Source: Blautia sp. BIOML-A1
GTDB taxonomy: Bacteria > Bacillota > Clostridia > Lachnospirales > Lachnospiraceae
Assembly: GCF_009883055.1 (NCBI RefSeq)
Contig: NZ_WWVR01000004.1
Location: forward strand, 1-64,000
Direction: 5' to 3'
Length of the DNA: 64,000 nt
Every line of letters starts with the position of its first letter. Position 1 is the stretch's first letter. The position numbers were made by a program, and so were the translations under genes. Below the pieces are notes generated by a model that was not told the DNA's origin, ran no database searches, and saw only the letters and a program-made list of their open reading frames with translations. Below are positions 34,422 to 41,667 of this stretch, one piece after another.

Positions 34422-35225
34422 ATGGAACATAAAACAAAATTAATCGTCCGCGGCGGAGGTGATCTTGCCAGCGGGGTGATTCACAGACTGTACAGATGTG
34501 GATATCAGGTGCTGGTGCTGGAATGCAGAAGGCCAAGTGCGATCCGCAGAGAGGTTTCCTTTGGAGAGGCGGTCTACGATGGTACATCCTGCGTGGAAGG
34601 CGTGACAGGAAGACGGATCACGGAGGTCAGCGAATGCCAGAACGTCTGGGACAATGGCGAGATTCCGGTTCTCATCGATGAGAGTGGAGAGACAGTGAGA
34701 GAACTAAGACCGGATGCACTGATCGATGCGATCCTCGCCAAAAAAAATCTCGGAACGACAAGAGAGATGGCTCCTCTTACCGTGGCTCTGGGACCGGGAT
34801 TTGAAGCCGGAAAGGACGTAGATTTTGTTATAGAAACGCAGAGAGGTCATGATCTTGCAAGAATTATCTCCGCAGGACCGGCAGCACCAAATACAGGAGT
34901 TCCCGGTGTGATCGCCGGATATGGCAAAGAGCGTGTGATCCACTCCCCGGCAGCAGGGAACATGCATAACTACTCCGAGATCGGTGATATTGTACAAAAA
35001 GAGCAGATCATTGCGATGGTCGATGAAACACCGGTGAGAGCCTCTCTGACAGGAGTGCTCCGGGGCATCCTCCGTGATGGCTATAAGGTGCCGGAGGGAA
35101 TGAAGATTGCGGATATCGATCCGCGCAGGGAACAGAAGAAAAACTGCAATACCATCTCAGACAAGGCCCGCTGCATTGCCGGAAGCGTAGTGGAAGTATT
35201 GCTGGCGAACGGAGTTCTGCCGTGA
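34422..35225 (+). CDS. yqeB: YqeB family protein of selenium-dependent molybdenum hydroxylase maturation
   Basis: A 267-residue protein matching the YqeB (EF2563) family, found in genomes with the selenium-containing labile molybdenum cofactor. Recognisable parts are VRGGGDLASGVIHRL at the N terminus, resembling a Rossmann nucleotide-binding start, VALGPGFEAG, VIETQRGHDL, and AGNMHNYSEIGD. It is thought to help insert or handle the Se-modified cofactor; the chemistry is not known to me. The ATG at 34422 follows the xdhC stop by 4 bases, and its stop overlaps the next gene. Confidence 0.87.
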   Translation: MEHKTKLIVRGGGDLASGVIHRLYRCGYQVLVLECRRPSAIRREVSFGEAVYDGTSCVEGVTGRRITEVSECQNVWDNGEIPVLIDESGETVRELRPDALIDAILAKKNLGTTREMAPLTVALGPGFEAGKDVDFVIETQRGHDLARIISAGPAAPNTGVPGVIAGYGKERVIHSPAAGNMHNYSEIGDIVQKEQIIAMVDETPVRASLTGVLRGILRDGYKVPEGMKIADIDPRREQKKNCNTISDKARCIAGSVVEVLLANGVLP

Positions 35226-36508
35226 TGCAAAAAAACCTTCTGGAAGCATTGGCAATCGATGCAGAGACAACTTCTGTAATCGCTGTAGTCGGCGGTGGCG
35301 GCAAGACAAGCCTGATTTTTCGGTTGATGGAAGAATTTGTTGCCGGTGGAAAAAAGGTGATCGTGACAACGACCACACATATGGCTTATGAACCTGACCG
35401 CCCGTTTGCGGAAGATGGAGATACAGATAAGATCTGTGATCAACTGAAGAATTTCGGCTATACTGTGGCAGCTGGTCTGAATCGCAGCAAAGGAAAAATC
35501 GGCTGTCTTCCGGAAGAGAAATTGCCGAAAATTAAGAGGCTGTGTGATGTTCTTCTGATCGAGGCAGACGGGGCAAAACGTCTGCCGCTCAAGGTACCGG
35601 GAGAGTGGGAACCGGTGATCCCAGAGTTTGTGGATCTGGTCATCGGAGTCGTTGGTATGGATGCACTCGGAGAGCCGATCCGGAAGACCTGCCACAGGCC
35701 GGAGAAAGTCGCAGCTTTCCTCAGAAAAGGAATGGAAGAGACAGTTGCAGAAGATGATATCGTGAAAATCGCAGTTTCTGAAGAAGCACTGAGGAAATGC
35801 GTGGGTGAGCGAAAATATCGAATCCTGCTGAATAAAGCGGATCTTTCGGGAAAAGATAACATAGCAGAGTATATTGCAGGAACATTGGAAGAATACGGAG
35901 TTTACACAGCCTGGGGAAGCCTTAAAAAGAAAGAATATCATCATACCTTTGATCTTTCACTTATTATGCTTGCTGCAGGAAACAGCCGCCGTTTCGGCTC
36001 CAACAAATTGCTGTACGAAATTGATGGAGTGCCGATGTATCTGCGGACACTTAAGAAGCTTCAGACAGCAGCCAGGGAATTTAAAAACTGTGAGATCATA
36101 GTTGTTACCCAGTACGAAGAGATTGCATCCAAAGCACAAGAATCAGGAGCCCAGGTTCTGATTAATCCACACCCGGAACGTGGTATATCCTCCTCCATGC
36201 AGATCGGACTTGTCGCCGCAAAGGAATCATCGGCATGCCTTTTTACTGTATCCGACCAGCCCTGGCTCACTGCAGAGACCATCGTTAACCTGGTGTACAA
36301 ATTCCAATCAGAACAAAAAGGAATGGCCTGTACCATCCTTAACAACAAAACCGGAAACCCCTGCATTTTCTCCCGGAAATATTATCAGGAACTGATGAAG
36401 ATTACAGGAGACAAAGGCGGCAAACAGATCATAAACAGACATCCTGACGATGTGGTGTACCTTGAGATTAAAGATGCAAGAGAGCTTGTAGACATAGACA
36501 CGCTATGA
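35225..36508 (+). CDS. Fused YqeC (selenium cofactor protein) and MocA-type nucleotidyltransferase
   Basis: A 427-residue two-domain protein. Residues about 1-225 are YqeC-like, with a P-loop GGGGKTSL at about 22-29, TTTTHMA and LIEADGAKRLPLK. Residues about 238-427 are a MobA/MocA-like nucleotidyltransferase: LIMLAAGNSRRFGSNKL, HPERGISSSMQIGL, SDQPWL, and GKQIINRHPDDV. MocA adds CMP to molybdopterin for xanthine-dehydrogenase-type enzymes. E. coli has yqeC and mocA as separate neighbouring genes, so this fusion physically links the two steps. ATG 35225 shares bases with the yqeB stop. It ends the rightward operon at a strong terminator. Confidence 0.87.
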   Translation: MQKNLLEALAIDAETTSVIAVVGGGGKTSLIFRLMEEFVAGGKKVIVTTTTHMAYEPDRPFAEDGDTDKICDQLKNFGYTVAAGLNRSKGKIGCLPEEKLPKIKRLCDVLLIEADGAKRLPLKVPGEWEPVIPEFVDLVIGVVGMDALGEPIRKTCHRPEKVAAFLRKGMEETVAEDDIVKIAVSEEALRKCVGERKYRILLNKADLSGKDNIAEYIAGTLEEYGVYTAWGSLKKKEYHHTFDLSLIMLAAGNSRRFGSNKLLYEIDGVPMYLRTLKKLQTAAREFKNCEIIVVTQYEEIASKAQESGAQVLINPHPERGISSSMQIGLVAAKESSACLFTVSDQPWLTAETIVNLVYKFQSEQKGMACTILNNKTGNPCIFSRKYYQELMKITGDKGGKQIINRHPDDVVYLEIKDARELVDIDTL

Positions 36509-36548
36509 AAAATCGGGATCGTTGAAATCTCAGCGACCGTAAGGATAT

Positions 36549-36622
36549 AAAAAGACCATGTAAAAGTGCAGAATGTTCCGAAATTTAAACATATACTGCA
36601 AGCCTCTTACATGGTCTTTTCT
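36549..36622. terminator. Bidirectional terminator between the xdh and BMC operons
   Basis: AAAAGACCATGTAA (36549-36562) pairs perfectly with TTACATGGTCTTTT (36607-36620), with an inner TGCAG/CTGCA stem. It serves both convergent transcripts. Confidence 0.88.
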
Positions 36623-36632
36623 TATGTAATTC

Positions 36633-36956
36633 TTATTTCTTTGCCCCGGTCTTCTTTGCCGGTTTTTTAATAAATCCGTGTTTCTCAGCGTCCTCCTCAG
36701 CAAGACGTACTGTCTCCTCGGAAGGGTTGGAGATCACAGCTGAAAAAATAATCTCACATGGCGGGTTTTCCTTAACTGCCTGTACAGCAGCAGTAACTGC
36801 GGATACATCGCCGGTCATAAAAACAGTTTCGTGTCCGCCGCATTTACCGTTCCAGGTAAGGAAGGATACATCGGCGGTCTTCAGCATCTGGTCGATCACG
36901 ATCACTGCATTGCTGCTTCCGACAACTTCCACTAATCCAAATGCTCCATATCTCAT
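36633..36956 (-). CDS. Bacterial microcompartment (BMC) hexameric shell protein
   Basis: A 107-residue single BMC-domain protein. YGAFGLVEVVGSSNAVIVID at the N terminus is the classic BMC-H opening strand and helix, and GDVSAVTAAVQA is the conserved second half. The predicted pore loop reads WNGKCGGHE, with a Cys and a His at the place that usually has small Gly/Ser residues, so metal or Fe-S binding at the pore is conceivable. A Lys-rich tail (KKPAKKTGAKK) ends it. It is the second gene of a two-gene leftward set, 39 bases after the other BMC gene. No BMC pentamer gene is in the window. Confidence 0.88.
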   Translation of the reverse strand: MRYGAFGLVEVVGSSNAVIVIDQMLKTADVSFLTWNGKCGGHETVFMTGDVSAVTAAVQAVKENPPCEIIFSAVISNPSEETVRLAEEDAEKHGFIKKPAKKTGAKK

Positions 36957-36995
36957 AACAGAATCCTCATTTCATTATAGTATTTAACGATCATA

Positions 36996-37295
36996 TTACT
37001 TATTTGCGGTCATGTACATTGCCGGTTCTGTGTCATGAGCCGGGGATGCGATCACCGTGTGGGAAACAATCTTGGCAATTGGTTCTGCAGTGTGGAGAGC
37101 AGCATCCATTGCGGCATTTACATCAGAGACAGAACCACGCATCTTCACGCAGGCACCTGCACCAAGACGGTTACGCTCAATGTTCTGAATCCTTACATTT
37201 GCTGCTTTGGAAGCAGCATCCAGTGCTACGAAGCAGGCAGCAAAACTGTCGAGTTCAAAAATCCCTACTGCCATGCCATTATAATTCTCGCCCAT
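36996..37295 (-). CDS. Second BMC hexameric shell protein
   Basis: A 99-residue single BMC-domain protein. MAVGIFELDSFAACFVALDA is the first strand and helix, GAGACVKMRGSVSDVNAAMDAAL covers the pore loop and second strand/helix, and the end is KIVSHTVIASPAHDTEP. The pore loop GAGAC contains a Cys. The start at 37295 is set by a GGAGG ribosome site; a longer reading frame reaches 37376 but runs over the promoter. Shell hexamers tile the facets of protein compartments that hold pathway enzymes; the neighbours suggest purine catabolism. Confidence 0.87.
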   Translation of the reverse strand: MGENYNGMAVGIFELDSFAACFVALDAASKAANVRIQNIERNRLGAGACVKMRGSVSDVNAAMDAALHTAEPIAKIVSHTVIASPAHDTEPAMYMTANK

Positions 37296-37347
37296 AATAC
37301 CTCCATCCATTCTAAAAGGAATGTTCTGTTTCGATTTGCTACCATCT

Positions 37348-37376
37348 ATTATACCTGCTTTCCTGACAAAAAACAA
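37348..37376 (-). promoter_or_regulatory. Promoter for the BMC shell gene pair
   Basis: On the minus strand TTGTTT (37376-37371) and TATAAT (37353-37348) are 17 bases apart, with a leader of about 45 bases. The remaining 37377-37504 is AT-rich with nothing further that I can name. Confidence 0.65.
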
Positions 37377-37502
37377 GTCGAAATATGTTTTTTGTGGTTT
37401 TTCTCTTAATTATCGTGTGGTTTTGTGATTAAAAATAAAACAAAAATACTGTATTTGTGTTGATTTTTGAAATATACAGAATCGGGAGTCTTTTCTGGTG
37501 AA

Positions 37503-37553
37503 GTCAAAACGGCCACAGAAGCAATGGACTGGAGGGGAAATGCTTCTGTGGCC
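37503..37553 (-). terminator. Intrinsic terminator after carbamate kinase
   Basis: GGCCACAGAAGCA and TGCTTCTGTGGCC (37511-37523 and 37541-37553) form a perfect 13-bp stem. On the minus strand it is followed by GTTTTGAC. Confidence 0.8.
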
Positions 37554-37567
37554 GCTGGCCTTTTGGA

Positions 37568-38512
37568 TTAAATATGAATCTTGGTACCGGTTTTGCCCTG
37601 GATACCGTCTTTTGCTTTTTCGAGAAGCGTGATCATAGCTGTGCGTTCTGGTTTGGAGGAAGCGAAGTCCATGGCAGCCTGTACCTTAGGGAGCATGGAG
37701 CCTGGTGCGAACTGACCTTCCTCGACATATTTCTGAGCTTCTTCTACAGTCATGTCGTCCAGCCATTTCTCGTTTTCCTTGCCGAAGTTTACGGCAACCT
37801 TTTCAACAGCGGTGAGGATGATCAACATGTCTGCATCCAGTTCCTTGGCAAGCAGACAGCTTGCAAAATCTTTGTCGATAACGGCAGAAGCACCTTTGAG
37901 ATGGTCTCCCTGAAGAGTAACTGGGATTCCGCCGCCGCCGCAGCAGATTACAATCTTGTTTGCATCGACAAGACTGTTGATCGCATCCTGTTCAACGATC
38001 TCAACCGGTTTCGGAGAAGCAACAACACGGCGGTAACCGCGTCCTGCATCTTCTTTCATGACATAGCCATATGCTTTTTCGGCATGTTCAGCCTGTTCTT
38101 TTGTCATAAAGTGACCGATTGGCTTGCTTGGGTTCTGGAAAGCAGGGTCGTTTTCGTCTACACGTACCTGTGTGACAACAGTAACAACCGGTGTACGCAT
38201 AAATCCGCGTTTGCGAAGTTCTTCACGGAGTGCATTCTGCAGGTCATATCCGATATAGGCCTGGCTCATGGCAACACAGACGGAGAGAGGTGTATTTGGC
38301 TGATTTTCATCTTCTCTGGAAAGAGCAGCCATGGCATTGTTGATCATACCAACCTGTGGTCCGTTTCCGTGAACTACAACTACCTGATGGCCTTCTTCAA
38401 TGAGGTCACACAGTGCTTTTGCTGTAGTTTTTACTGCCTGCATCTGTTCCGGAAGAGTGTTGCCCAGTGCATTTCCGCCGAGAGCAATGACGATTCTTTT
38501 TCTTTTATACAT
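37568..38512 (-). CDS. arcC: Carbamate kinase
   Basis: A 314-residue cytoplasmic kinase that converts carbamoyl phosphate and ADP to ATP, CO2 and ammonia. IALGGNALG at the N terminus, VVHGNGPQVG, and KIVICCGGGGIPV (about residues 210-222) are the nucleotide and carbamate sites. The length matches ArcC/YqeA. In this context it should harvest ATP from the carbamoyl phosphate produced by YgeW. A strong GGAGG lies before the ATG. It is separated from ygeW by a terminator-like hairpin, so the two may be expressed at different levels. Codon use suggests strong expression. Confidence 0.95.
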   Translation of the reverse strand: MYKRKRIVIALGGNALGNTLPEQMQAVKTTAKALCDLIEEGHQVVVVHGNGPQVGMINNAMAALSREDENQPNTPLSVCVAMSQAYIGYDLQNALREELRKRGFMRTPVVTVVTQVRVDENDPAFQNPSKPIGHFMTKEQAEHAEKAYGYVMKEDAGRGYRRVVASPKPVEIVEQDAINSLVDANKIVICCGGGGIPVTLQGDHLKGASAVIDKDFASCLLAKELDADMLIILTAVEKVAVNFGKENEKWLDDMTVEEAQKYVEEGQFAPGSMLPKVQAAMDFASSKPERTAMITLLEKAKDGIQGKTGTKIHI

Positions 38513-38584
38513 TGTAAAAACCTCCTGAAATACATAAATTAACAAACAATATAAGAAAAAACAAGAAATAGTCTCATATATTGG

Positions 38585-38623
38585 AAAACAGAAAGAGCCT
38601 TGCAGAACATATCCGCAGGGCTC
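38585..38623 (-). terminator. Terminator-like hairpin after ygeW
   Basis: On the minus strand GAGCCCTGC (38623-38615) pairs with GCAAGGCTC (38603-38595), followed by TTTCTGTTTT. A second hairpin, ATATGAGAA/TTCTCATAT, lies at 38640-38663. Confidence 0.7.
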
Positions 38624-38694
38624 CTAATCTGTTTATTTCATATGAGAAAGAACCTTCTCATATTTATAGCCTGGCGTTGTAAACAACCTGTATT

Positions 38695-39888
38695 TTATTC
38701 GAAAATTCTCGGAGCAGCTTTTACTTCCAGTTTTTTCAGGATATCCTGTGGTTTTTCGAATTTGGAGAGCATGATCATAGCTGCGATCACATATGGTTTG
38801 AAGCTTGCTTCTTTGTAAAGCGGGATTCTGTAACGATCGAATACGGATGCATCAACCTCACCTGTCTCACAGCTTACACCAGTGATGTCAGCCGGCAGGC
38901 AGTGCAGATACAGAGCTTTTCCGTCTTTTGTTGTCTTCATAAGCTCTTCTGTGCAAGCCCAGTCTTTGTGCTCTGCGTTCTGAGCAAGAAGTTCTTTTTC
39001 CAGTTTGTCGATTCCGTCGAAGTCACCGTCAGCATACAGGTTTGTACGTTTTTCCATAGCTGCAAATGGAGCCCAGCTCTTTGGATATACGATATCAGCA
39101 TCTTTGAATGCTTCTTCCATGCTGTTTGTCTTTGTGAAGGATCCGCCTGTAGCTTCAGCGTTCTTCTTAGCGATTTCTTCAACTTCCGGCATTACATCAT
39201 ATCCTTCCGGATGAGCCAGAACAACGTCCATACCGAAACGTGTCATCAGACCGATAACGCCCTGCGGAACGGAGAGTGGTTTGCCATAAGATGGAGAGTA
39301 AGCCCATGTCATAGCAAGTTTTTTGCCTTTAAGGTTTTCAACACCGCCGAATTCGTGGATGATATGAAGCATATCAGCCATACACTGTGTCGGATGGTCA
39401 ACGTCGCACTGAAGGTTTACAAGAGTAGGTCTCTGCTCAAGGATACCATCGTTGTTTCCTTCTGTAACTGCGTCCATGAATTCTTTCTGGTAAGCATGTC
39501 CTTTACCGATGTACATATCATCACGGATACCGATTACATCAGCCATGAAGGATACCATGTTAGCTGTTTCACGAACAGTTTCGCCATGAGCGATCTGGGA
39601 TTTTTTCTCGTCGAGATCCTGAACTTCAAGGCCAAGCAGGTTGCAGGCAGAAGCGAAAGAGAAGCGGGTACGTGTGGAGTTGTCACGGAAGATGGAGATT
39701 CCAAGGCCGCTCTCGAATACTTTAGTGGAGATATTGTTTTCTCTCATGAAACGGAGAGCATCAGCTACTGTGAATACTGCTTCGAGTTCTTCGTCTGTTT
39801 TGTCCCATGTCCAGAAGAAGTCGTTGTTGTACATTTCTTTGAAGTTTAAGCTGTTGAGTTTGTCGATGTAATCCTGTAAAGTTTTCAT
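38695..39888 (-). CDS. ygeW: Knotted carbamoyltransferase YgeW
   Basis: A 397-residue enzyme of the aspartate/ornithine carbamoyltransferase family. The carbamoyl phosphate site has STRTR (residues 71-75), DHPTQ in CDVDHPTQCMADM, and HCLPAD near the C terminus. YgeW forms the knotted-type trimer of this family and occurs with ygeX, ygeY and arcC in purine-using anaerobes. In catabolism it would phosphorolyse a carbamoylated ring-opening product to carbamoyl phosphate. The start at 39888 follows AAGGAG; the extension to 39966 is AT-rich leader. A long structured leader precedes it. Confidence 0.94.
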   Translation of the reverse strand: MKTLQDYIDKLNSLNFKEMYNNDFFWTWDKTDEELEAVFTVADALRFMRENNISTKVFESGLGISIFRDNSTRTRFSFASACNLLGLEVQDLDEKKSQIAHGETVRETANMVSFMADVIGIRDDMYIGKGHAYQKEFMDAVTEGNNDGILEQRPTLVNLQCDVDHPTQCMADMLHIIHEFGGVENLKGKKLAMTWAYSPSYGKPLSVPQGVIGLMTRFGMDVVLAHPEGYDVMPEVEEIAKKNAEATGGSFTKTNSMEEAFKDADIVYPKSWAPFAAMEKRTNLYADGDFDGIDKLEKELLAQNAEHKDWACTEELMKTTKDGKALYLHCLPADITGVSCETGEVDASVFDRYRIPLYKEASFKPYVIAAMIMLSKFEKPQDILKKLEVKAAPRIFE

Positions 39889-39947
39889 GTTTTTCTCCTT
39901 TTTATATGGGAAGTGTATGACTGATGTGTATGTGGGACGTGTGCGGT

Positions 39948-39983
39948 AATCAAATATATATGACATGTGTCCGAATCAAATAT
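39948..39983 (-). repeat. Pair of direct repeats in the ygeW leader
   Basis: AATCAAATAT occurs at 39948-39957 and 39974-39983, 26 bases apart, each next to a similar GTGTGCGGT / GTGTCCG segment. The copies could be protein or RNA interaction sites. Confidence 0.4.
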
Positions 39984-40091
39984 TTCAACGGAGACGCGTT
40001 TGCACTTACTTCGACTGGCAGCGGTACATAAGGGATTAAAAAACAATCCCTAAGTACCGGCCGTCTCAGATCATCTCCTTATGAAATATTT
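39978..40091 (-). ncRNA. Candidate structured leader RNA upstream of ygeW
   Basis: On the minus strand three nested stems form by direct pairing: AAATATTTCA with TGAAATATTT (ends 40091-40082 and 39987-39978), GAGACG with CGTCTC (40067-40062 and 39996-39991), and CGGTAC with GTACCG (40059-40054 and 40027-40022), capped by an AATCCCT/AGGGATT hairpin with a T-rich loop. A 25-base segment at 40021-39997, containing CCAGTCGAAGTAAGTGC, stays unpaired and could form a binding pocket or pseudoknot. I do not recognise a known riboswitch class. The rest of the gap between ygeY and ygeW (40092-40296) holds a small ACAGT/ACTGT hairpin and a GGGAGCG/CGCTCCC hairpin at 40269-40287, and no gene. Confidence 0.5.
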
Positions 40092-40296
40092 ATTCGCCAC
40101 ATTGTGCTGTGATATCTGTAAAAGTGCACACGGTATATACACAGCCTCCAGTCAACAGCTTCCTGGTAGTGCGGTTATAGTTTTTTAGTTTTGTAATTAG
40201 TCTAGTCGATAACTTTCTGATCTGACAGTGTATTACTACTGTGCTTTTAGCCCCAAGGGTGTGCAGAGGGAGCGGGGCTTCGCTCCCTTTGCAGGT

Positions 40297-41607
40297 TTAC
40301 TTGCAATAAGAAGCAGGAAGAGCAGCGTAAACAGCAGCGCATCTTACGAGGTCGATCTTCCATGTCTTCTCGTTCGGAGCGTGTGCCTGAGCTTCTGCGC
40401 CAGGTCCGAAGCCGATGCATGGAATTCCGTTACGTCCCATGATGGATACGCCGTTTGTGGAGAATGTCCATTTGTCAGTAAGTGGACGGGCTTTTCTCAT
40501 CTCTTCTGTCTCAGCGTTTCCAAGACGGGTTTCACCGTACAGGTTCTTGTAAGCATCTTCAAGAGCTTTTGTTACTTTGTGATCTTTCGGGATAGCCCAT
40601 GTCGGGAAGTAGCATTCGATCTCGTATTTGCATCCTGTGTAGGACGGACGGTCATAGTTGTACATGGATACAACAACATCATCGCCATATTTCTGAACGC
40701 TTGGAAGAGCACGGATCTCATCCAGGCAGCTTTCCCATGTTTCTCCGAATGTCATACGACGGTCAAGAGATACTGCACAGGAGTCGGCTACTGCACAGCG
40801 GCTAGGAGAGGTGTAGAAGATCTGGGATACGGTTACAGTACCGCGTCCAAGGAAACGAGCTTCTTCCCAGTCCGGATTGAATTTCGGGTTGAGCATTTTA
40901 ACAAGACCTTTGATCTCTGTCTCATCAGCATCGTCGTTCTCGTTGAGGGAACGTACGTCCTGAAGAATGTCAGCCATTTTGTAGATTGCGTTGTCACCAC
41001 GCTCCGGAGCGGAACCGTGGCAGGAAACACCCTTAACATCGATGCGGATTTCCATACGTCCACGCTGTCCTCTGTAGATACCGCCGTCTGTAGGCTCTGT
41101 GGAAACTACGAATTCCGGACGGATCTTGTCTTCGTTGATGATGTACTGCCAGCAGAGACCATCACAGTCTTCTTCCTGAACAGTTCCGACTACCATAACC
41201 TTGCAGCCTTCCGGGATCAGATCCATGTCTTTCATGATCTTTGCACCGTATACAGCAGATACGATACCGCCGCACTGGTCAGATACACCACGTCCTCCGA
41301 TCTCTTCTTCAGTCTCGTATCCTTCGTATGGATCAAAGTTCCAGTTTTCGATATTACCGATACCAACAGTGTCGATGTGAGCGTCGAAAGCGATGATCTT
41401 GTCGCCGGTTCCCATATAACCGATTACGTTACCCTGTGGGTCGATCACAACTTCGTCAAAGCCCAGTTTTTTCATTTCAGCTTCGATTGTCTCGATGTGT
41501 TTTCTTTCGTCGCAGCTTTCGCCAGGATTTTTAACGATCGCTCTTAAGAATCGGGTCATGTCCTCCTGATAATTCTGAGCTGCTTCTTTGATTTTACAGT
41601 AATCCAT
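40297..41607 (-). CDS. ygeY: YgeY family selenium metabolism-linked hydrolase (M20 peptidase fold)
   Basis: A 436-residue metallo-hydrolase of the M20/ArgE/DapE family. [11 protein letters not shown] contains the first zinc-binding His and the Asp; SDQCGG and [13 protein letters not shown] contain the bridging Asp and the catalytic and metal Glu residues; [13 protein letters not shown] near the C terminus carries the last His. YgeY occurs beside ygeX and ygeW and in genomes with the selenium-molybdenum system. It probably hydrolyses a linear ureido or amide intermediate of purine breakdown. It lies 60 bases after ygeX and is likely cotranscribed. Almost no TTA, CTA or TCA codons are used. Confidence 0.94.
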   Translation of the reverse strand: MDYCKIKEAAQNYQEDMTRFLRAIVKNPGESCDERKHIETIEAEMKKLGFDEVVIDPQGNVIGYMGTGDKIIAFDAHIDTVGIGNIENWNFDPYEGYETEEEIGGRGVSDQCGGIVSAVYGAKIMKDMDLIPEGCKVMVVGTVQEEDCDGLCWQYIINEDKIRPEFVVSTEPTDGGIYRGQRGRMEIRIDVKGVSCHGSAPERGDNAIYKMADILQDVRSLNENDDADETEIKGLVKMLNPKFNPDWEEARFLGRGTVTVSQIFYTSPSRCAVADSCAVSLDRRMTFGETWESCLDEIRALPSVQKYGDDVVVSMYNYDRPSYTGCKYEIECYFPTWAIPKDHKVTKALEDAYKNLYGETRLGNAETEEMRKARPLTDKWTFSTNGVSIMGRNGIPCIGFGPGAEAQAHAPNEKTWKIDLVRCAAVYAALPASYCK

Positions 41608-41667
41608 TTTAAAGTTCCTCCCATGTATTAAAATAGTTTTTGAGTTCCTGGTTGTTTTATACTTGTT

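Noticed and set aside
37574..38542. 322-codon plus-strand open frame opposite arcC
   Set aside because: Antisense shadow of carbamate kinase.
38902..39849. 315-codon plus-strand open frame opposite ygeW
   Set aside because: Antisense shadow of ygeW with no ribosome site or family features.
40068..40081. AAGGAG-ATG-ATC-TGA mini-frame in the ygeW leader
   Set aside because: No spacing between ribosome site and ATG and only two codons; more likely part of the RNA fold.
40228..41547. 439-codon plus-strand open frame opposite ygeY
   Set aside because: It is the antisense of a well-recognised hydrolase and arises from biased codon use; the translation is Cys/Phe/Val-rich and matches nothing.
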